Below are positions 26,653 to 38,394 of a stretch of 64,000 nt of DNA, one piece after another. Position numbers and translations under genes: made by a program. The notes under the pieces were generated by a model. The model ran no database searches, had not been told where the DNA came from, and worked only from the letters and a program-made list of their open reading frames with translations. The DNA is from Apostichopus japonicus (lineage: Eukaryota > Echinodermata > Holothuroidea > Aspidochirotida > Stichopodidae): positions 14,068,021 through 14,132,020 of the forward strand of contig NC_092562.1 in NCBI RefSeq assembly GCF_037975245.1. The letters are read 5' to 3'. Position 1 is the first letter of the stretch. Every line of letters starts with the position of its first letter.

Positions 26653-26790
26653 ATTCCGCGGCATGCGCATGCAGTGCAGGTCCCCCTGCATGTGGCTTCT
26701 GTTTCGATGATGCGGGCGGTGGTACATGTCAATGCGAGAACTCAGCAGCACCGAACTGTGCTGTTCCCGACCCTGAAGGCGAATGTCGGG
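26653..26790 (+). CDS. Gene B E6: EGF-like Cys-rich exon
   Basis: This 138-nt exon (phase 1-1) encodes the same EGF-like module as gene A E6, with only two residue changes (Gly to Ala in CACSAG, Asp to Val in CAVPDPEG). Acceptor, donor and upstream intron are nearly unchanged between the copies. It separates two exons (E5, E7) that have diverged strongly. Confidence 0.88.
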
Positions 26791-27210
26791 GTAAGTATAT
26801 AGTCCTAGCTATTGTTGAAGTATGACTTTTAGGCACAACGTTGACATCCTTCTTATTAACCAAGACCATTACAAAGTACTACTACTACTAACACTATTAC
26901 TTTTAATTTCTTGCAATGACCCTTCCATGAAACTGAAGCATATTAATTAAAGTGGCTGGTCTACTAAGTCTAACGCTAATAAGGAAACTTACACCGATTC
27001 AACACAAAATAAATCAGGATAATATTGGCTATAGGGACTCAGTAACATGTTTACAAAAAGTTACAAACCGTGCTGTTGATTGTCATCAAATATAGTTTCA
27101 ATTCTTGCCAATCCTTGTCACTTTCGGTGATCATGCACTGAGGAAGAGCTTGTTTTGCTCGAAAGCTCTGCAAAAACCAAACATTGGCTGTTTTACTTCC
27201 AATCACTAAC

Positions 27211-27392
<182 letters not shown>

Positions 27393-27510
27393 GTTCGCTT
27401 ATTTGTATTTTACATTCAAACCAATATGCATATCTTGGAAGGATCTTATTATTTCCCAATATTGATTTTCCATCTTTTTTATTTTTATCCTTCGTCTTTG
27501 AACAAAACAG

Positions 27511-27837
27511 ACGCAATACCACGTATCGATGCCTGCTGCTTGGTTAAAAACCCTCTTGCACTGCGACGAAGTGGAGGTAGTGTAGATGTGGTGGGTGTTA
27601 CAACTGAAGCAGGAACCATCGATGTTGGAAGAGCGGCGCCTACAGGACAATGGCTTAAACTCCCCATACATACTGTAAAGAGCAATACTGCCACGTCTCC
27701 TTATTATGAAGGTTTCTCTGCGGCGGTGCCACCGCAATCAAGAGGGAGACGCTTCGGTGTTTATCAAGCTCATTTTGATCCCACTGATGCGAATCTACTG
27801 GAAGAGTGGATACCATGCATTGCAACCGAAAACAGTG
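27511..27837 (+). CDS. Gene B E7: first Ig-like exon
   Basis: This 327-nt exon (acceptor AACAG, donor GTATGT, phase 1-1) starts DAIPRIDACCLVKNPLALRR and carries the GVYQAHF motif before EEWIPCIATENSG. The first 22 residues and the last 13 are the same as in gene A; the changes are concentrated in between, in patches typical of exposed loops. The downstream intron is 3.1 kb, against 0.7 kb in gene A, because of a 2.3-kb insertion. Confidence 0.86.
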
Positions 27838-27901
27838 GTATGTGTTATGAGTATTTACGTTCAAGTTGCTATGTTGTTCCTGCAAAAATAAAGGAATGTA
27901 C

Positions 27902-27938
<37 letters not shown>

Positions 27939-27951
27939 GGTCAATTCCGTG

Positions 27952-29662
27952 GTGTCTCGCGTGACAATTTTACTAAAATTCCTCTCTATTTGATATCATT
28001 AAACAAATAAAGAAATTACATGGGAGAAAAGCATTCATGTAGTCAGTGAATGTACGCCTTAATGCTTACAACAGTAGAGAAAAAAATATTTATACCTCAA
28101 GTATTGGGGGTGAAATTGGCCAAAAACTAAACGTGACTCGCGTGACAGTTACAATTAGCAAAAATCAGAATGCACACACAAATGTTATGTCTTATAAAAA
28201 TGTTTCCAATAACTTTTTATAATCATACCGAAGTTGTAAAACACCTCTACCTCAATTGCTATGCAACTTTGAGAAAATGTTGTAACGAAAGAAAATAACG
28301 TTGAAGATGTATTGTGACTCGCGTGACAAGAAAACGTGACTCGCGTGACGAGTTCACTTTTCGGATAGTTCTAGACCAAAATGCAGTAGTGAATCGAAGG
28401 TATAAATCTTGCATAGTGAAATATAACATTCATTGGTCTAGAAAGTGTTCAAAAGGTACACTCCTTGGGAATGTTCAGATGATATTAATGTCCCTGAGAT
28501 ACCCTCATGACTGCAGACAGTAGGTAATATACTGTACGGGTAGTACAGTTGTTCAGGCAATATATCTTGTCAATTAATATTTATAACAATATTTAGTCTG
28601 TTGAAGTCACTCATTTGAAAATTATAGAAGAAACATCTATCAAATTGTGATTCTAATTACCATTCTCATTTGTCATATTTGAATAAACCAAAGTGTTATA
28701 GCTGTATTCAAAAAATTTTCATTGTGATTCAATGTACCATTCTCATTTTGATTTTGGGAATGATTGTGCAGTTACCTTATTAAGGTTGTCAAGTCATAGC
28801 ACATGGCATTGCCAGATACTAATGAAGATTATGTTTTTGTATATTACTAAAAAATCAATGACACATACTAACTTTCCAAATGTGGTGATAAAATAGGCAT
28901 TATATTGCGAATAAATATTCATGAATTTAAATTCTGATATTTCAAAGGAAATATTATAATTAGTTATTTATGTGTGCAAATGTTTTTCAAGTTGCCAAAT
29001 TAAAGAGGAATGCATATATGATATCTTTAATCAGTGATTCATTCATCAAACTATAACATCCCTGTAATATTCACACAGTAATATAGGTAGAAGCACTATC
29101 TTGAATTGACGGGACTCGCGTGACGTGACTCGCGTGACATTCGTAAAGGGTGATTTTCCGAAAAATTTGAAATATCTTCTGAAAAGGAAAATTCAGTAAT
29201 CCATTTGGTATCTATGTGAAGACTTGATATTCATTATTTGGAGTAAAACTTTTGTGCAGGCAAGGAGAAGAAAAAAAATAAAAACAGTAAATTTAGTGAC
29301 TCGCGTGACAGTAAATCTAGGGTGTTTTCAATTCACCACTGTTGTCTAATGCCTTGATGTCGAAAACAAATTTAAAATCTCTATACAGTGATTCATTCAT
29401 CAAACTATAACATCCCTGTAATATTCACACAGTAATATAGGTAGAAACACTATCTTGAATTGACGTGACTCGCGTGACGTGACTAGCGTGACATTCGTAA
29501 AGGGTGATTTTCCGCAAAATTTAAAATATCTTCTGAAAAGGAAAATTCAGTAATCCATTTGGTATCTATGTGAAGACTTGATATTCATTATTTGGAGTAA
29601 AACTATTGTGCAGGCAAGGAGAAGAAAAAAACAAAAACAGAAAATTTTGTGACTCGCGTGAC
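27952..29662. repeat. Interspersed 14-mer GTGACTCGCGTGAC, ten copies
   Basis: Perfect copies start at 28,133, 28,314, 28,336, 29,125, 29,296, 29,465 and 29,649. One-mismatch copies start at 27,952, 29,111 and 29,479. All are in the same orientation. Each is itself a direct repeat GTGAC-TCGC-GTGAC. The surrounding DNA is AT-rich and unrelated between most copies, so the 14-mer stands out sharply. Confidence 0.93.
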
Positions 29663-29720
29663 AGAAAATCGAGGGTGTTTTCAATTCACCACTGTTGTCT
29701 AATGCCTTGATGTCGAAAAA
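29032..29720. repeat. 354-bp tandem duplication
   Basis: CAGTGATTCATTCATCAAAC occurs at 29,032 and 29,386 and the following sequence repeats with few differences through ATGCCTTGATGTCGAAAA. Each unit carries three copies of the 14-mer. Confidence 0.9.
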
Positions 29721-30024
29721 AAATTGAAGCTAATAAGTGAGCACTATATGTTATAGCAAATCTAATTAGGCCAAAAAACTGATGATACCTATGATTTCTA
29801 TGTACAAATCTGCAGAAAACGAAATTTCACTGTATTTTTCATAATTTAGTTACTACAGCAACCATTTGTTATTACCGACCCCATAATCAAACAAATGATT
29901 TTTGGGGGGTGAAACAAATATTTTTAGTAACTACAAGTATTCTACTTATTGGAAACTTATACAATTTTAATGTACAATGATTACAATTTTTTGGTATGAT
30001 GTTGACCTTATCATGGAAATGACC

Positions 30025-30026
<2 letters not shown>

Positions 30027-30106
<80 letters not shown>
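30027..30106. repeat. TA microsatellite
   Basis: About 80 bp of TA near the right edge of the gene B intron insertion. Confidence 0.9.
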
Positions 30107-30108
<2 letters not shown>

Positions 30109-30694
30109 AGCTATGTTATGATCTACTCCAACAAAGAAAACACACAAACAAGCAAACAAACAAACAAACAAAAAGAAGGAAAGAATTGAAACATAGTTGG
30201 ATCAATGATGCCATTTACGCAAGTCGTCAGCCATTGCTGTGACGTTACATTTTTATCCAATGATTTTTCAGTCAATGAAATAGTCATATTTTCGTAGATG
30301 TCTGCGTTAGCTGTTATCCACCTTTATCCCTACAGAAATAGGACATGTTTGTCTCGATACTTTCTGGACTTTGACGATATTATTATAAACCACGACTACA
30401 ATGGGGAGGGGGAGGGGAAGGACGGTTGCTAATCTAAACACTCGGTTCTAACCCTTCCCGCACTCCTTTTCGTCAGGCATGCACAAATTTGGGGTATAAA
30501 AGTGGGGAGAGGGGGCGAACATTTGGAAGCAAAAATGCACCCGTAAAAAGTGTACTTCAAGCGATATTTAGGATGTTACTGACCACGTTCTAACCCCACC
30601 CCCTCCTTCCTTCACCCACCCATCCACACCCACGAGTCAGAAGTGGACCAAACTTTTATTTATGAAGAAAAAATGTATGAAATTCAAAATAGTG

Positions 30695-30854
<160 letters not shown>

Positions 30855-30932
30855 GATAAATTGTCAATAAGCAAAATTCATCAATTTGCTCTCAGTATCC
30901 GTTGTTATTTTTGTTTGTTTTCTTCCTTGAAG

Positions 30933-31223
30933 GATTCGTCAACACACTTTATACATACACCATTAGTCGAGACCAAAGCGTATCCCTCGGAGCTGAGTTT
31001 GTCAAAAACAGACTGGATAGATTTGAACCATCTCTCAGATGGCGTTGCACAACCTTCGACGCAATGGGTAATCCAAACGCTCCTGTCGCGCCAGTCCCAT
31101 CATGCGATGGGAGCCTAGTCTGTACATTGCCTGGTAGCGGACTATCCGATAGTATCTATGAAGTTTATCGTCCAGGGAGAGAGAAGCGGACATGGCATCC
31201 ACTCTTTTATCTCTTTGTTAGAA
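30933..31223 (+). CDS. Gene B E8: second Ig-like exon
   Basis: This 291-nt exon (phase 1-1) encodes 97 residues: FVNTLYTYTISRDQSVSLGA, a conserved PSLRWRCTTF, then a variable stretch and DSIYEVYRPGREKRTWHP. It is three residues longer than gene A E8 through in-frame indels in the variable stretches. The last 27 residues are identical in the two genes. Confidence 0.86.
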
Positions 31224-31537
31224 GTAAGTTCCTACAAAATGTCGGTATGTTATGGTTTCTGATATTCTTATTGACTCCTTCCCAACACTAACCCATCCCC
31301 TCCCTGCCACCCTTTCCCACCACCCTCTCGCCCAGTTTGTACAGTTGTTGCCGCGGATAAACAATGGCTGGATATTTGTCACCAAGGTGGATACGTCATA
31401 TAAGCACAGCCGTTTTTCATACAGCTAAAGCCTACGACTTTTTAAGCTTCCGTGAGAACACAGCCAAGACCCACCCATCTAGATAGTGCAGCGCTGTAAT
31501 GATTGATCAGGTCCACACACATTATGTGCTCTAGATC

Positions 31538-32544
31538 CATAGGCGTAGGAGGCGGGGGGCTGGGGGGGCTGCAGCCCCCCCCCCCCAACCATATTTTTGG
31601 GTGAAAACTTGGGCACCAACTGGAAGAATAATAATTTGCAGTGTGTTTTTCATTTTTTGGGGTGAAATCTCGGCAATATGCTGAGAATTTTTCGGGCATC
31701 TACTGAAAGAATAATAATATGCAATGTGTTTTTCAAATTTGTTGGTGAAAATCCGGGCAATATGCTGAGAATATTTTCGGGCACCTACTGAAAGGATAAT
31801 AATTTGCAGTGTGTTTTCTCATTTTTTGGGTGAAAATTTGAGCATTAAGCTGAGAATTTTTCGGGCACCTACCAGTGGCGGAGCGTCCATACAGTCAGAG
31901 GGGCGGATGCACCCCTGACGGACTCAAATGGACTGCTGGCGCCCTTTTCAGCTTTTCACCACTTTTTATTTATTCGCGATTATTGACTTTTTTAGTGCGC
32001 TCTGAAATACCTATTGACATTTGTCACATTTTGTTGGTGCAATTTTCTGACAAATGGCGATGAAACCTATTTATTCTTCGTTTATCTGCAAATTAGCAAG
32101 GCCTGGAAAGGGTCATTTCCGGCGATCTAGGAAGTATCTTTACTCAGAAAATGTCTGTACGCTCCGCGCTAACCTGTGGTGGCGCTCCGCTTAGATAGTG
32201 TCGAAAGCGCCCCTACAGACCAATCTCTCCCCCCTGACCAATACCCCTAGCTCCGCCACTGGCACCTACTGAAAGAAGAAGAATTTGCAATGTATTTTTC
32301 AATGGTTAAACTTATATTATTATCATTCTCATTATTGTTGTAACGACTTCCCCAATAATTATAACCAATATGAAAGGGTAATAACACGGAAAATGACTGT
32401 ACGTTATTGGCATGTGATGTAATAACCCAAGAATGCCTATATGATATGCACATTAACATGTGAACAAATTTTGGTTATATTTTTCGGGCAAGTTGTTACA
32501 GCCCCCCCCCCCCCCCCCAATCAAATGAGGCTCTTACGCCTATG
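31538..32544. mobile_element. hAT-like element with a second one nested in it
   Basis: It begins CATAGGCGTAGGAGGCGGG and ends CTTACGCCTATG, the same ends as 15,400-15,754, with the same internal AATATGCTGAGAATTTTTCG units. Flanks TCTAGATC and TCCAGATT match at 6 of 8 positions, an aged target duplication. It interrupts the E8-E9 intron; gene A is uninterrupted at about 7,548-7,556. Excluding the nested 389-bp element the host is about 610 bp. Confidence 0.82.
31873..32261. mobile_element. hAT-like MITE nested in another
   Basis: This 389-bp element begins CAGTGGCGGAGCGTCCATAC and ends TAGCTCCGCCACTG, and is flanked by perfect GCACCTAC duplications (31,865-31,872 and 32,262-32,269). It is of the same family as 13,619-14,004. 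It must be younger than its host. Confidence 0.93.
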
Positions 32545-32621
32545 TCCAGATTTCTTGTCGTTGTTAGAGTTTCAATGTAAACCAATACCACAAAACGCCT
32601 CTCTCATTTACATCCATACAG

Positions 32622-32750
32622 ATTGTGACGATGGAATGTTTTGTGATGGCGGCAGTTTCCCTTGTCCAACGTGTGAAAACGGTGTTTGTGATGACGTCAA
32701 CGGACTTTGTAATTGCTACCCAGGATTTGAAGGAGATGAATGCGAATTGC
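32622..32750 (+). CDS. Gene B E9: Tie-like EGF module 1
   Basis: This 129-nt exon (phase 1-1) reads CDDGMFCDGGSFPCPTCENG, then CNCYPGFEGDEC. It keeps eight cysteines, but one has moved: gene A has FGADCALTC where gene B has FCDGGSFPC. The second half is conserved, so the change is confined to the N-terminal half of the module. Such a shift may alter one disulfide. Confidence 0.88.
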
Positions 32751-33269
32751 GTAAGAGCCGCGTATTTAAAATTTGATAAGACGTACACTGTTGTAATAAC
32801 CAAACATTAGAAAATGCTGTCCGTTATTTTTATCCTTCGAGTATCTTTTAGCCAACCACTTGTTCCCAAAGAATAATAACCTTTTATAGTTTAGGTTTGT
32901 GCAGAAACCAAAAGAAACCGGTTCATAATGAACTTTGCTGAAACCTAATTGGAAATAAGTCCATCAGTTAAATGTTGCTTTTCTATATGTGTGATATATA
33001 AATAACAAAAGTTCCTTCTTGCTAATTTTTTAATAGGCTCGAAATACTAATTTCTTCATAAATGTATAAGTTAATTACTTGAAACATGAATACATGGCTG
33101 ATTAGGTTGATTAATTACAATCTTACTAATTGGAATTTAGAGGAACAATCGAGATTGTCAGACATTATTACAAAATTGTAAAAAGTTATGTTTAGCAATA
33201 AACCGTCAGTTGCCAACTATATTGCTTAAACATGCTGTATTAAAAGTAAACTTGTCTGACTATTTTAAG

Positions 33270-33800
33270 TTTAGACTGTATTGATTGGCTACTGATTGAT
33301 AGATAAAATGTTTGAATAATTGATGGATGGTTTTATGGAAAGAAGGATGAATTTATGGATTAATAGTTGGATGGATGTGTGGATGGTTGGATAAATTCAC
33401 GGCTCGATTGATTGATTGATGGATGGATTAATTGAATGATCGATGAATTGAATGATATGTCACTTGATTCTTTGTGTTATCACTGGACAGATGGATGTCT
33501 TGATGGATTTACTGTGATTGAAAGTGCTTAATTGATTGACTAATTAATTGATGGATGGATGGATAAATTTCTGGATTCATTGACAGATGGGTGGCTTGAA
33601 TGATTGACTGCGATTAATTTACTGCACTTTATTTATGATTGATTGAACGATCGATATGTTGCTTGATTGGTTGAAGGATTTAATTGATTGACAGATGGTT
33701 TGATTGATTTACTGCAGTTATTTGAATGCACTTGATTGATGGATGGATGTATGATTTGATTGATTGATTGACTGATGGATCGATTGATTGACTGACGAAT
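33270..33800. repeat. GATT/GATGG imperfect tetranucleotide repeat (gene B)
   Basis: The counterpart of 8,640-9,170 in the E9-E10 intron, with minor indels. Confidence 0.85.
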
Positions 33801-33909
33801 TTGTTTGCTTCTTTGCTAATTGTTTTCTGTCTATGTTATCAAACCGTGTTCATCGTTGTGTTATTCATGACATTCAATATCCCTTTCCTACTTTCTTCCT
33901 TCTATTTAG

Positions 33910-34059
33910 CTTGCTCTGAAGGCCAAATTGGAAAAGATTGTTCATTTGAGTGCAGTGATGTATTTCCAGGGAGTGATTGCAGTAACATTTTGATCTGTAA
34001 ACCCGGCAAGGTCGGGTGTAAATGTTATCCAGGATTACAAGCTCCTGATTGCATTAAGC
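33910..34059 (+). CDS. Gene B E10: Tie-like EGF module 2
   Basis: This 150-nt exon (acceptor TTTAG, donor GTAAGT) is identical at every nucleotide to gene A E10. It encodes the second EGF-like repeat (ACSEGQIGKDCSFEC to GCKCYPG). The flanking intron is also nearly identical from about 33,820 on, marking a block of very recent common ancestry or conversion. Confidence 0.9.
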
Positions 34060-34384
34060 GTAAGTCTTAACATCTTATAAAGCAGAGACTGGAGCGCTGC
34101 AAACAAATGTGTCATTCCCCCTCCCCCAATGTGTTTTAATAACCAAACATTAGAATGCTGTCCGCTATTTTTATCCTTCGAGTATCTTTTAGCCAACCAC
34201 TTGTTCCCAAAGAATAATAACCTTTTATAGTTTAGGTTTGTTCAAACAAATGTGTCATTCCCCCTCGACCAATGTGCCACCCCCTCCCCCAATGTGTTCC
34301 CCCCACCCCCCACACGAAACGTATACCAGTACTATATCGTTGGGGATTTTTCTTCCTTTCTTAGAGGGTAACATAATATTTTAG

Positions 34385-34650
34385 ATTTATAGAAAATGCA
34401 AGGCGCATTACAATAATTTCCTTGTCAACGATAACCTGTCAAACATAGAAACAGTCCTTCCCCATGGCAGCAGCTAAACAGCGCCCTGACAGTTGATCTC
34501 ACAGGTCCCCGGCTTTACACCTGGGTGAAGAGAGGCAATGGAGATAAAGTGCGTCGCCCAAGGACACAACGTAATGATCTGGCCAGGACTCGAACCTGCA
34601 AACCTTAGATCACAAATCGACTGCGTCAACCACTTTACCGCAACACTCCC
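34385..34650 (-). mobile_element. tRNA-derived SINE (gene B copy)
   Basis: Same insertion as 9,765-10,030, nearly identical. It was therefore present before the duplication. Confidence 0.75.
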
Positions 34651-35153
34651 TCAAATATCGCCTTCATACGACTCCTCCTTCACCATAATATGATTTTTTC
34701 CTGATGTATATTAATGATAATACATTGCAAGAGGTTGAAACCAAATCATGAAAGACATCGTTGTATAATAATGCTAGGTACTCAGACAAATTCGATCGAC
34801 ATTATATCTGTCATAATTTTTTTTTTGTACAACATAACGATTCGCTTAAATGGTATATGCGTCTGAACCAACTTGTACCCAAAATTCTCGGTCGTTATAA
34901 GTATCACAATACACCTATTATGAAAAGAAGGGTGGGATATACGAAAAACACTACCATCCCAAATAACAAAATAAGTGCAGTCTAATACCGATACTGTTTG
35001 CTTTTATGGGTATTTATTATTGGTATTTATTTCTTTTTACATCAAACAAGGATATGTTGTACATTGTGAAACAGTGTTACTCTACAGAACTGTAAATAGA
35101 AACACTACAGATAACAGAGTTTTCAACCTTGTTTCATATCGTTTTCCTTTCAG

Positions 35154-35250
35154 CTTGTGACGCAGGATTTTGGGGTTCTAATTGCCAGAGAACGTGTACT
35201 GCTCCTTGCAATCCCCGCACGGGGATGTCAATGTAGTCGCCATCTTCAGG
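35154..35250 (+). pseudogene. Gene B E11: EGF module 3 with frameshift
   Basis: This 97-nt exon has good borders (CTTTCAG acceptor, GTAAGA donor) but the wrong length for phase 1-1. It reads CDAGFWGSNCQRTCTAPCNP and stops at TAG (35,234-35,236); the expected end of the EGF (GCQCSRHLQG) is in another frame. As written the gene B protein would be about 682 residues. Gene A shares the shift, so it is unlikely to be a random sequencing error unless the assembly copied it. Confidence 0.7.
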
Positions 35251-35296
35251 GTAAGACTTCTACATTTTGTTTCGCATACATGGTTGTTTTCGACAG

Positions 35297-35496
35297 ATCA
35301 AGTGCGATGTCCACTTCGACAGTGTATGCATGGATACTATGATCCCCTGCATCACTGCTACGTCACTGGTCATAAATCCCATCTAGATCGTGTTAAGGAT
35401 ATGTACGTCAATGACGTCACATCGCTGGTGACAGACTACGGATCAGTGATGCAGCAGGACTACGTCTATATCAATCTTGTATTATTAGATTGGTAG
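35297..35496 (+). other. Cys-rich open frame downstream of E11 (gene B)
   Basis: After a possible 46-nt intron the phase-1 frame runs DQVRCPLRQCMHGYYDPLHH to a stop at 35,494-35,496. The unspliced frame is open from 35,182, giving 104 codons. It differs from gene A by in-frame changes only, including an in-frame two-codon indel. It may be an alternative C-terminus. Confidence 0.35.
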
Positions 35497-35559
35497 AAAC
35501 AGATTGGGAGACAGAAGGTTTAACCGTTATTATTGGTCTATATATGTCATAAAGAACTT

Positions 35560-35785
35560 ACCTAAACGACTAATAATGTAAATTCCACGTGGGAGGAAAC
35601 ACAGGTTTCATGTTCTTTAGACACACGGCTTGCATACTTGAGCAAGTCTAAATATGACATCATCGAGCCACACGTGCGTCACTTTCGAAAGTTTGAAGCT
35701 GTTCACATGACCTAATGATGGATTAGATTTTATTGCCAATATTCTAGAGAGCCAAATGCTTGAGGTCCAATAGTGGCATTTTGAC
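35560..35785. other. 226-bp insertion relative to gene A
   Basis: Between CATAAAGAAC and ATCAAAGGTTTACAAAG gene B has about 226 bp that gene A lacks (junction near 10,936). It is non-coding and no terminal repeats are evident. Confidence 0.6.
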
Positions 35786-36174
35786 ATCAAAGGTTTACAA
35801 AGCTGCTAAAACACGATGATTTAAAAGCTAGGCTTTGTCATCTCTGGATAAGATGAAGATTATTATCTGTTTTTCTGGTAAGTTGTTCATCGCTGAGATT
35901 TCTACCATATTAATTAAATATGAGAGTAGGATTTGTTAATTTAAACAATTTGATCTTAATATCTCACGAATGGGATATTAGTTAATATACAATGAATATA
36001 TAATTGAAATCGTTAGATTATATTGTTGGGCTATACGTTCCACAAGTCGATACCTTTATGACAAGGCTGAATTTGCTTGTTTGCTCAATATTCTTGTTAT
36101 GTACTCTTTCACCAACTTTTTCTTTCTCTCTTCCTCTCTCCTCCCCACCCCACCCCCTTCTCTCTCTGTATCAG

Positions 36175-36263
36175 AGCGAGGACGGTTAAAAAGACGTACG
36201 AAACAGGAAAAGAAGAAAGACAACGACTATGACTGGCGATTCAACCAAATCGTCAGATTTTAA
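36175..36263 (+). CDS. Gene B terminal exon (E12)
   Basis: A long CT-rich tract and TATCAG acceptor introduce a phase-1 reading frame of 29 codons to TAA: a strongly basic tail beginning ERGRLKRRTKQEKKKDNDYD. An AATAAA signal follows 109 bp later. There is no hydrophobic segment, so the product ends as a secreted protein with a charged tail. Gene A's terminal exon is different. Use of this exon requires the E11 frameshift to be bypassed. Confidence 0.5.
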
Positions 36264-36371
36264 TTTTGATATTTTGTATTCTATTTGATTGGTGACTAAT
36301 TGATGATGGTCCAAATTGTATCGGATTTTTTGTTATGCAAATCTGATCAAACGATTTTCTTCATTTAATTC

Positions 36372-36377
36372 AATAAA
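36372..36377 (+). terminator. Candidate polyadenylation signal of gene B
   Basis: AATAAA 109 bp downstream of the E12 stop codon, in AT-rich DNA. Confidence 0.5.
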
Positions 36378-36379
36378 TT

Positions 36380-37309
36380 CAATTCGGTTTCTTGGTTTTT
36401 TATTGTTTTTATTTCTTTATCGTTCTTTGGTTTTTGCTTATAGGAATATTATGTGTTGCATTTACAACGTCTTGTCTATTTACAGTTTTACCTAATTATT
36501 ACTTACGATGTAATAATTACGTATTAACATAACGGATAGCAATTCTTTACAAAGACCTGGCAGATTTTGGAAGAATAGCTTTATTTCGCAACTCTATGCC
36601 TCCTTTAAGGCATGCAATTGACGACAAAGCATAACAATGCATTAACAGTTTATTATTTGAAACAAGCATTTATATTTTGGTGGCTGGTTTTATTCTTATA
36701 TTGACAATAATCATACGAGCAGCAATGAATTAATTCTCATTTGTTTATTTTCTTTTCCACTTGCCTTCATTATGTGAACGATATTTATAACTTGCCCCTT
36801 TGCGGCCCTCACAAAGAAAAACATTTGACTTAACTAACAATAACATTTTTTCCACGTTTAAGTAATACATTACTAAAGGTATCCCCTGATGGCTGGCTGA
36901 AATGAAATTTGTCTGCATCTGAACTTCAACACTGCATCCTCATAGTATTAATGTGACGAACATGTAGTTTCTTCGAATTTCATAACACTTTCTGAATGAA
37001 TCTGCATGGCAGCAGCAAAGTCAATAATTTTATTTGGACAATTGAGCTGAAAGTGCATTGGTTTCAATCACACAAATACACACACCCACGCACACACATG
37101 TTTGTGTTTCATTCAGACCGAGGACCCCATTGTATTTTCCATTGTTCAAATCCACGTAATTTTAACAATACCCCATACAATAGAATTCTTCCGAGGACGT
37201 GGTGATTCTTTAGAAATCACAACCGAGGACCTGAAATTCTTTTGTTCAAGTCCTCGGTCAGATAGCAAAACAAACGCATACACCCCAACACCCAGACGCA
37301 AACACACAC

Positions 37310-37378
<69 letters not shown>

Positions 37379-37380
37379 CC
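36380..37380. other. Intergenic DNA downstream of gene B
   Basis: No gene is seen. Around 36,550 there is a 26-bp match to gene A's 3' flank (11,836). The motif CCGAGGAC recurs several times between 37,120 and 37,260 in both orientations, and a TA tract lies at 37,313-37,373. Confidence 0.55.
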
Positions 37381-38243
37381 AAAGTGATTCTATTGGCGTG
37401 TGAATGCGTATATACTAAATTTGTATACCTGTCTTTGAGGGCGTATCACCCAAGTGTTATGATTGTACAGAGTGAACCCCTGGTGCTTTTTGGATGTGAC
37501 AATTTACACAGAATTACCACATTCTATAGGCAAGCCAAGCCGTAGATAAGAAAGAATGTGTAGTAAATAAATCCAGATCAACACACCAGAACATTCACCC
37601 ATCAGGCCAAGGTCGGAATCGATCCCCGGAGTCCGTACTACTCGACCAAAGTGATTCTATTGGCTTGTGAACGCGTATATACTGGATTTGTATAACTGTT
37701 ATTGAGGGCGTATCACCCAAGTGTTATGATTGTACAGAGTGCATCCCTGGTGCTTTCTGGATATGACAATTTACACAGAATTACCACATTCTATAGGCAA
37801 GCCAAGCCGTAGATAAGAAAGAATGTGTAGTAAATAAATCCAGATCAACACACCAGAACATTCACCCATCAGGCCAAGGTCGGAATCGATCCCCGGAGTC
37901 CGTACTACTCGACCAAAGTGATTCTATTGGCTTGTGAACGCGTATATACTGGATTTGTATAACTGTTATTGAGGGCGTATCACCCAAGTGTTATGATTGT
38001 ACAGAGTGCATCCCTGGTGCTTTCTGGATATGACAATTTACACAGAATTACCACTTTTTCTAGGCAAACCAAGCCGTAAATAAGAAATGAATGTGTAGCA
38101 AGTGGTACGACAGATGTATAGTAAAACAAATTCAGATCAACACACCACACAACTAACACATCACGACCGGTTTCGCCCTTTTCAGACTCATCAGGCTAAG
38201 TTAGGAATAGATCCACTGACCTTGTTTCACGTACCACTCGACC
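37381..38243. repeat. 267-bp tandem repeat with tRNA-like segment
   Basis: AAAGTGATTCTATTGG recurs at 37,381, 37,648 and 37,915 (267 bp apart), with a diverged fourth copy at 38,244. Each unit contains ATCGATCCCCGGAGTCCGTA, which on the minus strand resembles a tRNA B-box region, so the unit may derive from a SINE. Confidence 0.88.
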
Positions 38244-38394
38244 GCAGTGATTCTACTGGTGTGTCAATGCGTATTAACTGGATTCGCATAACTGTCAATG
38301 AGGGGTAATAATGCAGATATTTCATGACTTGTGTATTTAGTTTGACGGACAACTACCCGAGTGACATCACATACCATCTACTGTGATCCATTCC

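Larger units (their letters stand above)
27940..30255. other. 2.3-kb insertion in gene B intron with repeated 14-mer
   Basis: Gene A lacks this block: its intron goes directly from the TA run (6,340) to GTTTCCCAGTCAATGAAATG. The insertion is AT-rich and non-coding, carries ten copies of a GC-rich 14-mer and a 354-bp tandem duplication, and ends after a TA tract (30,027-30,106). I see no inverted terminal repeats or target duplication, so its class is unknown. Confidence 0.7.

Noticed and set aside
27952-29662. CRISPR-like array of 14-mers
   Set aside because: Spacing is irregular, repeats are too short, and the setting is an animal gene intron.
37146-37545. ORFs across a TA tract
   Set aside because: Most of the length is TA repeat translated as IY; no conserved content.
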